DNA from: Porphyromonadaceae bacterium UBA4259 | Lineage (GTDB): Bacteria > Bacteroidota > Bacteroidia > Bacteroidales > Muribaculaceae | NCBI GenBank assembly: GCA_002396125.1 | Contig: DGWL01000079.1 | Location: 41,845 to 64,766 of the forward strand | Length of the DNA stretch: 22,922 nucleotides | Reading direction: 5' to 3' | In this document: in pieces, positions 15,501-22,922 of the stretch | Layout of the letters: every line of letters starts with the position of its first letter | Position numbering within the stretch: position 1 is the first letter of the stretch | Program-made: the position numbers and the translations under genes | Notes under the pieces: model-generated | Database searches by the model: none | Told to the model about the DNA's origin: nothing | What the model saw: the letters and a program-made list of their open reading frames with translations, nothing else

Positions 15501-15508
15501 CAAATCTA
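15501..15508 (-). promoter_or_regulatory. Probable -7 box of susC1
   Basis: TAGATTTG followed by C on the minus strand (15508-15501) matches TAnnTTTG and lies 56 nt upstream of the susC1 ATG. No TTG occurs at the matching -33 position, which could mean activator dependence or a different sigma factor. Confidence 0.5.
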
Positions 15509-15970
15509 TTTTCATGTTTTAATTTTTGGTTGCATAAAGCTCGTTTTACAATATTTAATAATGTAGGTGACGCAAAATTCAGTATTTTTTTTGATTTATG
15601 CAAGGATTTTTGAAAAAAAATATTTAATAAAACTTATTATTTCCTTTAATTCGCTTAACAGTTGATAAGTGGAAGTGGCTGCATTGCGCTACATGTTCCT
15701 GCTCTCCAAAACTGGTTATTATAGCGTGCATTTTGAAATAGTCTCAACTCAGGCCGCGGTCTAACATGACAATAAAAATGGTGATTTGGAATAGTTGAAA
15801 TCTTAAATAAATGTATATAAAACTTAATGCTTTTGTGAAAATTTTAATGATAAAGATGCGAAAATGGTTTCAAAAATGCAAAAAAAGGTGGTTTTTATGC
15901 CGAAAAGATATGTTTTATAGCACATTTATTAACTAAAAAAAGCAAAAATCTAATTTTCTATAAAAAATAC

Positions 15971-16001
15971 TTGCACAGGTAAAAAATTCTCTTCAAATTT
16001 G
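15971..16001 (+). promoter_or_regulatory. Candidate promoter of susC2
   Basis: TTG at 15971-15973, a 20-nt spacer and CAAATTTG at 15994-16001 match the Bacteroidetes pattern except for the first -7 base. If used, the leader before the ATG would be about 110 nt. A nearby TAGTTTGC (from 16008) is one base short of the box and is an alternative. Confidence 0.4.
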
Positions 16002-16120
16002 TACACTAGTTTGCATGAGTGTGAGCTCATGATTGATGCCAATCTTATTGCAATCTGAATTAACAATGAGAGAAAATACTTTTTTAAAATAATTTTAAAC
16101 TATTACAAAACAAAGTGCGT

Positions 16121-19100
16121 ATGAAAAAGCAAATTGCATTGCTAGCTGCGCTCGTTCTGGCTTGTGGAGCCCCTGCAGGAACTGCCTCGTGGCAGGGCAT
16201 GGGTTTTACTGCTAGCGCGCAGACTAACAAAGTTACCGGTGTCGTGCGTGACGGCAACGGTGAGCCGCTCATCGGTGCCACTGTGCAAGTGAAAGGCACT
16301 AACCGTGTCACTGCCACTGACATCGACGGCAAGTATTCAATCCAGGCTGCTCCTGGAAGCACCCTGGTAATCAAGTATGTGGGCTCGGCTCCACAAGAAG
16401 TTAAAGTTACAGGCTCAAGCATGGACATTGCCATGAATGAGGCCAACACCACCCTCGACGAGGTGGTAGTAACCGCCCTGGGTATCAAGCGTGACCGCAA
16501 GGCTCTGGGTTATGCGGTTGACGACCTCAAGGCCGATGAGCTGATGCGCAACAAGAACACCAATGCCATCAACTCTCTGGCCGGTAAGATTGCCGGTGTG
16601 AGCGTTACTCAGTCGAGTGGTGCTGCCGGTTCGGGTGCTCAAATCATCCTGCGTGGTGGTACATCGCTCGAGCGCGACAACCAGCCGCTCTTCGTTGTTG
16701 ACGGTGTAATCTACGACAACTCGGCATCGGTAATCGGTAACTCGGCATTCGACGGTATGCTCTCTACAGCTACTACCAACGCCAACCGTGTGATGGATAT
16801 CAACCCCGAGGATATCGAGAGCATGAGCGTGCTTAAGGGTCCTGCCGCTTCGGCACTCTATGGCTCGCGTGCCGCCAACGGTGTTGTAATCATCACCACC
16901 AAGAAGGGTGAGGAAGGCAAGGTTGAAATCAACCTCAATGCCAAGTACATCACCACTTGGGCTAAATACTTGCCCGAGACCCAGCAGCGATACAAGCGCG
17001 GTTACATCGAGCAGCACTACAATGCCGATGGCTCGTTCAAGGACTTCACCTACGACAACCGCAGCTACAGCTCATGGGGCGCTCCTTCCGACGACCCAAC
17101 CTACGACAACATTGGCAACTTCTTCAAGCACGGTGGCGCTTGGGACACCAACCTGAGCATCAGCGGTGGTAACAAGACCGGCAGCTTCTTCCTGAGCGGC
17201 TCGTTCTATGATCAGGATGGTATCATCCCAACCACAGGCTACAAGAAGGCAACCTTCCGCTTCAACGGCGAGCAAAAGTATAAAATCTTCACCTTTGGTG
17301 CCAACGTGGCCTACAGCCAGGCTCGCACCGTGAAGACCCTCACCAGCGCACAGCTCTACGGCGATGCCGGTGGTGGTACAATGTACTCGGTTTACAACTG
17401 GAACCCATTCGACGACATGAAGGTTTACCTCAACGAGGATGGCACTCGCGCAAGCCTGCGTCCCGACCTCATGCCATGGGAAGAGCGCAACAATCCTTAC
17501 TGGATCCTAAACAAGGACCGTCTCACCGACAACACCGAGCGCTTTACCGGTAACTTCAACATCAAGGCCGACCTCTTCGACTGGTGGTGGATCAGCTACC
17601 GCTTGGGTATCGACTCCTACACTACCGAGAATGCCAACAAGCTCGCTGCCGGTGGTACTCACAAGGAGCTGTGGAAGAATGGTATGTACAGTGAGAACTC
17701 ACTGCGTTACCAGTACCTCTCTAGCAACTTGATGACCAACTTCAACAAGCAGTTTGGCGAATTCAACTTCAACCTCATGCTGGGTACAGCAGCCGAGTAC
17801 ACCAAGAACAATCGCAACTCGCGCATGGCTTGGAACTTCCAGGTGCCCGACTTCTTCTCGTTTGACAACGCATTGAAAGATGACCGCGACTTCAGCAACT
17901 ACAAGAGCCGCAAGCGCCTGGTGGGTGTCTTTGGCGAGTTCCGTGTTGACTGGCGCAACGCCATCTTCTTGACAGTTACCGGCCGTAACGACTGGTCTTC
18001 TACTCTGCCTAAGGAGAACCGCAGCTACTTCTACCCATCGGTGAGCGGTGCTGTAGTATTCACCGAGCTCATGGGCGACTCTCGCCCCGACTGGTTGACC
18101 TTCGGTAAGGTTCGCGCCAGCTGGGCACGCGTGGGTAAGGACACCAGCCCCTATGTTACCAACACCTATCTGTGGCCCGTTGGTACTTACCTCAATGGCA
18201 TGACCGGTGTGGGTAACACCTGGACAACCGGTAACCCATTCCTCAAGCCCGAGATTACCGAGTCGACCGAGATTGGTCTCGAGATGCGCTTCTTCAACAA
18301 CCGTCTGCATTTCGACTACGCGTTCTATACCAACAACTCCTACAACCAAATCATGGAGCCACGCTTGTCAAACTACATTGGCTACATCCTGCGCAAGGTT
18401 AACGCCGGTGACGTTTACAACAAGGGTATGGAGTTAACCATTGGCGGTATTCCAGTTCAAACTCGCGACTTCACTTGGGAGACCAGCTTGAACCTCTATG
18501 GCAACCGCGGTACTGTTAAGAACCTTCTCGACGGCATGAACATCCTCTATGTTACCGACGTTCAGGTGGGTAGCGCACGCGCCGCTTCGTTCAACAACGG
18601 TAACTTCATGGCCATCAGTGGTAGCGAGCTCGACCGTGATCCTAACGGCAACCTCATCCTCGACGGCAACAACATGCCTACCGGTGGTAAGGACGACAAG
18701 CTCGAAATCGGTAACCGCGAGCCTCGCGTGGCTGGTGGTTGGAACAACACCCTCACTTGGAAGGGTTTCTCGTTCAACATGTTGTGGGAGTTCCGCTTTG
18801 GCGGTCACGTTTACAACGGCACTCACTACTCAATGGTTGCCAATGGTACTGCCAAGCTCACTGAGGGCCGCGACCAGCTCACCATCAGTGGTGTGCACCA
18901 AACTGGCACCGAGGATGTTACCAATCCCGACGGCACAGTCACCAAAGTTCCCATCTACAGCGATGTTGAGAACTACACCTTCAAGGCCGGTGAGCTCTAT
19001 GACTACAACGGCAAGAAGACTCCCGGTGAGTGGATCATCAACAACTACTATCAGGACTACTACCTGCGTGAGAGCACCAACTTCATGAAGAAGGTTAACG

Positions 19101-19348
19101 CTCTGCGTCTGCGCACCATCTCGTTGAGCTACACTCTGCCACAGTCAGTGCTGGCTAAGACCAAGTTCATCAAGGGCTGTACGTTCAGTGCTGTTGCCAA
19201 CAACCTGTTGCTGTTCACCAACTATGACGGCGATCCCGAGGTTGCCGCCGCTGGTGCTGGTTCTATTGGTTCTTCTTCGGTTGGTATCGACTACTGCGGT
19301 GTTCCATCTACTGCAAGTTTCGCATTTGGTGTGAACCTCACATTCTAA
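16121..19348 (+). CDS. SusC/RagA-family TonB-linked outer-membrane transporter (susC2)
   Basis: A second SusC-type importer, 1075 residues from the ATG at 16121. A signal peptide cut near ASA (residue 33) precedes a carboxypeptidase-regulatory-like domain (about 38-105, VTGVVRDGNGEPLIGATVQV). The TonB-box-region signature is DEVVVTALG (113-121) followed by IKRDRKALGYAV. The plug contains LAGKIAGVSVTQSSGAAG, FVVDGVIYDNS and VLKGPAASALYGSRAANGVV, and the barrel closes with FGVNLTF. This plug variant is usually paired with the SusD-like_2 group, which is what follows. The coding sequence strongly prefers AAC, TTC, TAC, AAG and GGT codons, suggesting high expression. Its N-terminus (MKKQIALLAALVLACG) closely resembles that of susC1 although the remainder differs. 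Confidence 0.97.
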   Translation: MKKQIALLAALVLACGAPAGTASWQGMGFTASAQTNKVTGVVRDGNGEPLIGATVQVKGTNRVTATDIDGKYSIQAAPGSTLVIKYVGSAPQEVKVTGSSMDIAMNEANTTLDEVVVTALGIKRDRKALGYAVDDLKADELMRNKNTNAINSLAGKIAGVSVTQSSGAAGSGAQIILRGGTSLERDNQPLFVVDGVIYDNSASVIGNSAFDGMLSTATTNANRVMDINPEDIESMSVLKGPAASALYGSRAANGVVIITTKKGEEGKVEINLNAKYITTWAKYLPETQQRYKRGYIEQHYNADGSFKDFTYDNRSYSSWGAPSDDPTYDNIGNFFKHGGAWDTNLSISGGNKTGSFFLSGSFYDQDGIIPTTGYKKATFRFNGEQKYKIFTFGANVAYSQARTVKTLTSAQLYGDAGGGTMYSVYNWNPFDDMKVYLNEDGTRASLRPDLMPWEERNNPYWILNKDRLTDNTERFTGNFNIKADLFDWWWISYRLGIDSYTTENANKLAAGGTHKELWKNGMYSENSLRYQYLSSNLMTNFNKQFGEFNFNLMLGTAAEYTKNNRNSRMAWNFQVPDFFSFDNALKDDRDFSNYKSRKRLVGVFGEFRVDWRNAIFLTVTGRNDWSSTLPKENRSYFYPSVSGAVVFTELMGDSRPDWLTFGKVRASWARVGKDTSPYVTNTYLWPVGTYLNGMTGVGNTWTTGNPFLKPEITESTEIGLEMRFFNNRLHFDYAFYTNNSYNQIMEPRLSNYIGYILRKVNAGDVYNKGMELTIGGIPVQTRDFTWETSLNLYGNRGTVKNLLDGMNILYVTDVQVGSARAASFNNGNFMAISGSELDRDPNGNLILDGNNMPTGGKDDKLEIGNREPRVAGGWNNTLTWKGFSFNMLWEFRFGGHVYNGTHYSMVANGTAKLTEGRDQLTISGVHQTGTEDVTNPDGTVTKVPIYSDVENYTFKAGELYDYNGKKTPGEWIINNYYQDYYLRESTNFMKKVNALRLRTISLSYTLPQSVLAKTKFIKGCTFSAVANNLLLFTNYDGDPEVAAAGAGSIGSSSVGIDYCGVPSTASFAFGVNLTF

Positions 19349-19397
19349 TGCACCCGTTACTTTTAATTAGTTAAGAACTTACTAAAACATTTAGAAT

Positions 19398-21260
19398 ATG
19401 AAATTTTTCAAAGTTTTATTTATAGCGGGTGTGGCTGCCTTGTCGATGACTTCGTGCAACGACTGGCTCGATGTGAACAACGACCCTAACACCCCAACTT
19501 CGGCCGATGCAAGCCTTAACGCACGCTGTGTCTACATGCAGCACTACAGCATTGCATCCTACATGATTCCATCGTCCAACACCGCTTACTATTGCGGTCA
19601 GTTGGCTACTTACACCGGCGGTCAGCAAACAGCAGCCATGAACTGGAACCTGGGTGGCTCTAACCGTGCCAACAATGCCCAGCAGTGGTTCCTAGTGCCT
19701 GTGGGCGGCAACTTGCCCGACCTCTACAACCAAGCTATGGAGCAAGGCGCTTACCACTATGCGGCCATGGCTTGCTACATGAAGGCCTTTGGCTTCATGA
19801 ACTTGACCGACCTCTTTGGCGAGGCTCCTTTCGACGAGGCTTTCGGCTCAGCCACCAACCCCAAGTATAACACCGGTAAAGAGGTGTTCATGGGCTGTAT
19901 CGACCTAATTGATGAGGCTATTGAGCTCTTCCAGCGTCAGCAAGATCCCTCGGTTACTCCACTTAGCGCAGGCGACATGTGGAACGGCGGTAACACCGAC
20001 AAGTGGGTGAAGCTGTGCTACATGCTCAAGGCTCGCTGGCTCAACCACCTGAGCAAGAAGGCTGCCGGCAGCTACAAGGACGGCAAGTACGACGCTGCCG
20101 AGATTCTCGCATGCCTCGACAAGGCCATGAAGAGCAATGCCGACAACACCGTTGTTTATCACGAGGATAACAACAGCAGCACTTGGGACCACGAGGGTTG
20201 GAACGAGCCAGTTGACTACTCAACTCTCTACTCGTGCATTGGCATGAACAACAACCGTCTCTTCGTTTCGAAGTACTTCTACGACAACCTCACCAACTTC
20301 GACGGCAAGGGCATCGAAGACCCACGCGCCGACAAGTTCATCCCCTGGTGCCGCTCAGCAAAGAGTGCCAACACTCCAGCCGAGATTAAGTGGAGCGACG
20401 ACGGCAAGTGGCGCCGCTCACTCGGTGTTGACCTCTTGAGCAACGTCATCAGCAACGGTGGCCCTTACCCATCACTCTTCAACGCCGAAACTCAAGGCTG
20501 GTACTGCAACACTGCCAACACCGAGCGCCTGGGAGACACCATCTATGTTCAGGGACAGTCGGGTTCTACAGGCTACGGCGGTGGCAAGGACATGCTCATG
20601 CGCAAGACTACTGGACAGGATGGCAGCACACTCTCAGGTGTGTTCTGGACCCGCCCAACCAGCCCAACAGTGGTTGGCTCCTACGCCGAGTGCTGCTTCA
20701 TCAAGGCCGAGGTGCTCTTCCGCCAGGGCAACAGAGCCGAGGCCTTCAATGCCTACAAGGAAGGTATCCGCGCTCACATCAACTACGTTAACGATGTGTG
20801 CAAGATGTGGGTAGCTGGCGATGCTTCTCTCGCCGAGATTCCTTCATTCAAGGCTATGGCTCAGGACGATATCGACAACTTCCTCAACAACGCCATTGGC
20901 ACCGCCGGCGACCTCACTCTGGCTAAGATTATGACACAGAAGCAGTTCGTAGTGTTCCTCACTACCGAGCAATGGAACGACATGCGACGCATGGACTACG
21001 ACCCCACTCTCTACATGGGATGGAACAAGCCCTTCATGTATCAGAACACTGCCAGCTACTGGACCTACTGCCCACAAGGCAAGTATCCACGCCGCTGGAA
21101 CCAGGCAAGCTATGAGAAGGATTACAACGCCGCCAACCTCGAGGCAATCGCCGACCTTATTCCAGGTGCACGCGACCTGCCCGTTGGAGCTAACGGCAAG
21201 TGGTACCTGAGCGACCAAATCTGCACCCTCCCCGTTTGGTGGGACAGCACACAAGAGTAA
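19398..21260 (+). CDS. SusD-like (SusD-like_2 type) nutrient-binding lipoprotein (susD2)
   Basis: The 620-residue lipoprotein partner of susC2 starts 49 bp after it. The lipobox MTSC places lipidation at Cys20, followed by NDWLDVNNDPNTPTSAD, the typical start of the SusD-like_2 group. Later segments match that group: YHYAAMACYMKAFGFMNLTD, LFGEAPFDEAF, YMLKARWLNHLS, and near the end MTQKQFVVFLTTEQWNDMRRM and RRWNQASYEKDYNAANLEAI. It lacks the C-terminal TQNPGW ending of susD1, so the two pairs are of different subtypes and probably bind different ligands. A terminator follows 47 bp after the stop. Confidence 0.95.
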   Translation: MKFFKVLFIAGVAALSMTSCNDWLDVNNDPNTPTSADASLNARCVYMQHYSIASYMIPSSNTAYYCGQLATYTGGQQTAAMNWNLGGSNRANNAQQWFLVPVGGNLPDLYNQAMEQGAYHYAAMACYMKAFGFMNLTDLFGEAPFDEAFGSATNPKYNTGKEVFMGCIDLIDEAIELFQRQQDPSVTPLSAGDMWNGGNTDKWVKLCYMLKARWLNHLSKKAAGSYKDGKYDAAEILACLDKAMKSNADNTVVYHEDNNSSTWDHEGWNEPVDYSTLYSCIGMNNNRLFVSKYFYDNLTNFDGKGIEDPRADKFIPWCRSAKSANTPAEIKWSDDGKWRRSLGVDLLSNVISNGGPYPSLFNAETQGWYCNTANTERLGDTIYVQGQSGSTGYGGGKDMLMRKTTGQDGSTLSGVFWTRPTSPTVVGSYAECCFIKAEVLFRQGNRAEAFNAYKEGIRAHINYVNDVCKMWVAGDASLAEIPSFKAMAQDDIDNFLNNAIGTAGDLTLAKIMTQKQFVVFLTTEQWNDMRRMDYDPTLYMGWNKPFMYQNTASYWTYCPQGKYPRRWNQASYEKDYNAANLEAIADLIPGARDLPVGANGKWYLSDQICTLPVWWDSTQE

Positions 21261-21306
21261 TCCCTAAGGTATCAGCCTTGGAAACAAGGCAACCACACAT
21301 TTAATA

Positions 21307-21342
21307 AAAAGTGTGGCACCCGCAACACGGTGCCACACTTTT
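21307..21342 (+). terminator. Terminator of the susC2-susD2 operon
   Basis: A perfect 14-bp stem (AAAAGTGTGGCACC at 21307-21320 with GGTGCCACACTTTT at 21329-21342) and 8-nt loop lie 47 bp after the susD2 stop. The A-rich left and T-rich right arms make it usable from both strands. Confidence 0.9.
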
Positions 21343-21374
21343 GCTATACCTGATTATTGTGTCATTTAACTTAG

Positions 21375-21521
21375 AGCCAATTGATCCTGGGCATCAATGT
21401 TGACCAGATAAGCGGTAATGCCCGCTTCATCAGCCCAATGGGCCATGTGAGCACTACTCCATTCCGTGGCGTGAACATCGTTGTTGATGGCGACAAGACC
21501 TATAAGATTATTGTTAAGTAG
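21375..21521 (+). pseudogene. C-terminal remnant of a secreted protein (sorting-tail-like)
   Basis: The frame from just after a TAG (21372-21374) to a TAG at 21519-21521 encodes 48 residues with no suitable start codon. The sequence contains INVDQISGNARFISPMGHV and ends RGVNIVVDGDKTYKIIVK. Many exported Bacteroidetes proteins end with a pattern of this kind (a Gly-Val-[YN]-Ile-Val strand, then a short hairpin and KxxVK), as in type IX secretion sorting tails. It is preceded by one terminator and followed by another, as though the body of a gene had been deleted and its end and terminator left behind. Family assignment is from pattern only. Confidence 0.5.
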
Positions 21522-21551
21522 TCACCTCTAAGTCTCACGCCCTTTTAAGAT

Positions 21552-21589
21552 AAAGGCTGCGCTTCCGCTAATGGGAAAGCGCAGCCTTT
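21552..21589 (+). terminator. Terminator downstream of the remnant
   Basis: A 13-bp stem (AAAGGCTGCGCTT at 21552-21564 with AAGCGCAGCCTTT at 21577-21589) is followed by a run of T on the plus strand. It lies 30 bp past the stop of the remnant, consistent with being the original terminator of the lost gene. Confidence 0.85.
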
Positions 21590-21667
21590 TTTTAAGCATG
21601 AGGGCCCATCGGTTGAAAAAAGTGGTGTGATAGGGACGCGGTTCTTCTTAGGCCACTTTTGAAATGA

Positions 21668-22237
21668 TTACATTATGGTGGGCAGGCTTTGGTTCCACTG
21701 TGGGATGGTGCTCAGCAGGTCGCTGTGAAACTGGTAGGTGCCGTCGCCGGGGCGCACCACGCAGCGTGCGATGTCGAGGTGAGGAGTGCTGCCTGTTGCA
21801 CTCATCATGAGTAGCTGGAAGCCGTAGTCGATGATGGCCGGGTTGCAAGCGCCGCCGCGTGTCCACTCGTTGAGCTGTAGCATAGCCTCGTGGCTGCATG
21901 GGTCAAGAAACTCGGTGACGCTACGCTTCCATCCTGCGAGCCGCCATTCCACGGGTCGCACGCACTGGTCGGGGATTGTGGCAATCACCATGCCGTCGCG
22001 GCAGGTGAGGTCGATGTGCTCTTTCATGTCGTGGATGGGCAGCAAGTGGGGTGGGGCGCTGGCAAGCTGGTGGGCATACCACTGGTTGATGTGGGTGGTG
22101 AGCAGTGCGTCGAGGTCGATGCCGTCGTCCCATTCCACCGCGCAGTCGCGCCTGGGTGTGTCGAGCCGCAACACTTGTTTCCACAAGTCGAGCATCTGGC
22201 TGGCGGTGAGATTGTAGAACTGATTGGTGTTTTGCAT
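21668..22237 (-). CDS. Unrecognised cytoplasmic protein
   Basis: The 189-residue protein has no signal peptide, membrane helix or family motif that I recognise. It starts MQNTNQFYNLTASQMLDLWK and has many Trp, His, Asp and Cys residues. A central DLTCRDGMVIATIPDQCVRPVEWRL segment looks like beta strands, and a RDCAVEWDDGIDLDALL stretch is acidic. The mature-length chain ends LSTIPQWNQSLPTIM. Coding bias (G/C third positions) agrees with a real gene, and a promoter with both boxes lies just upstream. It follows the putative dnaX gene in the same direction after 112 bp, but the hairpin and promoter between them suggest separate transcription. No function is proposed. Confidence 0.75.
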   Translation of the reverse strand: MQNTNQFYNLTASQMLDLWKQVLRLDTPRRDCAVEWDDGIDLDALLTTHINQWYAHQLASAPPHLLPIHDMKEHIDLTCRDGMVIATIPDQCVRPVEWRLAGWKRSVTEFLDPCSHEAMLQLNEWTRGGACNPAIIDYGFQLLMMSATGSTPHLDIARCVVRPGDGTYQFHSDLLSTIPQWNQSLPTIM

Positions 22238-22282
22238 GGTGAATAGAATTTTGCGTTACAGTAATTTATTAATGTGTGTGCG

Positions 22283-22314
22283 CAAAATTACTCGTTGCCG
22301 TCACTTCACGGCAA
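22283..22314 (-). promoter_or_regulatory. Promoter of the unrecognised 189-aa gene
   Basis: On the minus strand TTG (22314-22312), 21 nt, then TAATTTTG (22290-22283) fully matches the -7 box. The ATG at 22237 is 45 nt past the box. A perfect 9-bp inverted repeat fills the spacer and includes the -33 triplet. Confidence 0.65.
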
Positions 22315-22316
22315 CG
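22293..22316 (-). terminator. Hairpin after the dnaX-like gene, inside the next promoter
   Basis: CGTTGCCGT (22293-22301) pairs perfectly with ACGGCAACG (22308-22316) over a 6-nt loop, 33 bp after the stop of the dnaX-like gene. On the minus strand it is followed by AGTAATTTTGCG rather than a clean T run, so it may be a weak terminator or an operator for the 189-aa gene. Confidence 0.5.
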
Positions 22317-22349
22317 TTAAAAAAACACAGGTGTGTGATGTGTTTTACC

Positions 22350-22922
22350 TCACACCAGCGAGAGTTGGAAGTCTTGCACCATCTGGTTAAACTGTGGATT
22401 GCGCCGGCGCATGTCCTCCACGAGTTCGCGGTCGGTCTTGGCCATTACCGACACCCCCTTGGCACCCAGTCGCACTTCGAGAGCCAGCATGTCGTTGCCC
22501 ACCTCGTTGCGCAGGAACTGCATGAGCTTGGTCATGTTGCTGTTGATGGCCTCGATTTGGGCATTGTTCTCAACTTCGACGAAGTAGGTGTTGTCGTCGA
22601 TGCGCTGAGGCTCGGAATTGCGCATGGCGCTGAGCAGGATTATCTCGGTGGGATGCTCGTTGATGTAGTGCTGCCATGCGGTGGCTAGCTGCTGTGGGGT
22701 GAAGGCTGCAGTGCGCACCGAAGCTTTGGGGCTTGTGGAATCGTCGGTGGTTGCCTGAGTGGGTTGCGGCTGCTTGTTGATGAGGATGCGTGGAGTGGAA
22801 GTTCCTGCCACCGGCCGCTGAACGGCTGGTTGCACAGCAGGAGTAGCCTTGAACTGAACGTGGGGTTGAGGTGCAGCCTGCGGTGCAGGCGCTTGTGCGG
22901 GAGCTGCAGCTTGGGCTTGAGT
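22350..22922 (-). CDS. dnaX: Probable DNA polymerase III gamma/tau subunit, C-terminal part (cut by window edge)
   Basis: The frame is open to the end of the window, giving 190 visible residues; the N-terminus is outside. The visible part starts with an Ala/Pro/Gln-rich linker of about 45 residues, then a Thr/Ser/Lys stretch, then a compact ~110-residue domain beginning FTPQQLATAWQHYINEHP. It contains IDDNTYFVEVENNAQIEAIN, LMQFLRNEVGNDMLALEVRL and DRELVEDMRRRNPQFNQMVQ, and ends DFQLSLV. This order (low-complexity linker, then a domain ending in a helix about a residue pair NP and a short hydrophobic tail) resembles the C-terminus of Bacteroidales DnaX, which loads the sliding clamp and joins polymerase to the replisome. 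The ATPase domain that would prove it is not in the window. Confidence 0.6.
   Translation of the reverse strand, partial: TQAQAAAPAQAPAPQAAPQPHVQFKATPAVQPAVQRPVAGTSTPRILINKQPQPTQATTDDSTSPKASVRTAAFTPQQLATAWQHYINEHPTEIILLSAMRNSEPQRIDDNTYFVEVENNAQIEAINSNMTKLMQFLRNEVGNDMLALEVRLGAKGVSVMAKTDRELVEDMRRRNPQFNQMVQDFQLSLV

Larger units (their letters stand above)
15445..16120. promoter_or_regulatory. Shared intergenic region between the divergent susCD operons
   Basis: This 676-bp A/T-rich region separates the two susC start codons and contains no credible gene. Near the left end is a -7-like TAGATTTG for susC1, and near the right end is a candidate promoter for susC2. The middle (about 15650-15790) is less A/T-rich, with blocks such as GGCTGCATTGCGCTACATG and a CCGCGG palindrome, and could hold regulator sites. 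No long inverted or direct repeat was found. Both genes share the 14-base string GTGCGTATGAAAAA around their start codons. Confidence 0.7.
21261..21667. other. Gene-poor region downstream of susD2
   Basis: This 407-bp stretch separates susD2 from the convergent unknown gene. It holds two strong terminator hairpins (21307-21342 and 21552-21589) with a short decayed coding remnant between them. Bases 21592-21667 show nothing recognisable. Confidence 0.8.

Noticed and set aside
15650..15790. Small gene or riboswitch in the middle of the divergent susC region
   Set aside because: No frame with a start and coding bias, and no stem-loop architecture strong enough to support an RNA element.

Overview
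The window looks like a chromosomal segment of an anaerobic gut-type Bacteroidales bacterium, with Muribaculaceae or Prevotella relatives as the best guess. The evidence is two SusC/SusD outer-membrane pairs, an OMP_b-brl_3-type TonB-dependent receptor, lipoproteins with Bacteroidetes-style signal peptides, a Wzi-family barrel, and repeated Bacteroidetes-type promoters (TTG, about 20 nt, then TAnnTTTG) in place of -35/-10 boxes. No tRNA, rRNA, CRISPR array or transposase was seen.

Layout. Bases 5-1561 (+) hold the end of a TonB energy-transduction operon: an ExbD protein with an unusually long tail, then a TonB-like protein. Bases 1562-2020 are non-coding and contain a duplicated ~123-bp sequence flanking a cluster of hairpins. 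Bases 2021-2991 (-) carry ridA and an unknown lipoprotein; the hairpin that ends ridA overlaps the lipoprotein's promoter. Bases 3183-5199 (+) carry a Wzi-family outer-membrane barrel and a small lipoprotein separated by one base. A CofE-like (F420 ligase family) gene on the minus strand and a double zinc-ribbon membrane protein on the plus strand diverge from back-to-back promoters near 6097-6202. An 11-copy heptamer repeat follows, then a large outer-membrane receptor (-) with a Gly/Arg-rich tail.

Bases 10231-21260 are two susCD pairs transcribed away from a shared 676-bp non-coding region: susC1-susD1 leftward and susC2-susD2 rightward. Each pair should form a lidded outer-membrane importer powered by a TonB/ExbBD system such as the one at the left edge. 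No glycoside hydrolase, sulfatase, peptidase, ECF sigma/anti-sigma pair or hybrid two-component regulator is in the window, so the substrates cannot be read from the neighbourhood. Both pairs end in strong terminators. Behind susD2 lies a 48-codon remnant resembling the C-terminal sorting tail of a secreted protein.

The right edge (-) holds an unrecognised 189-aa protein and the C-terminal part of what is probably DnaX (DNA polymerase III gamma/tau), cut by the window end.

The large protein families are assigned with good confidence from visible motifs. Substrates, the DnaX call and the meaning of the non-coding repeats are inferences.
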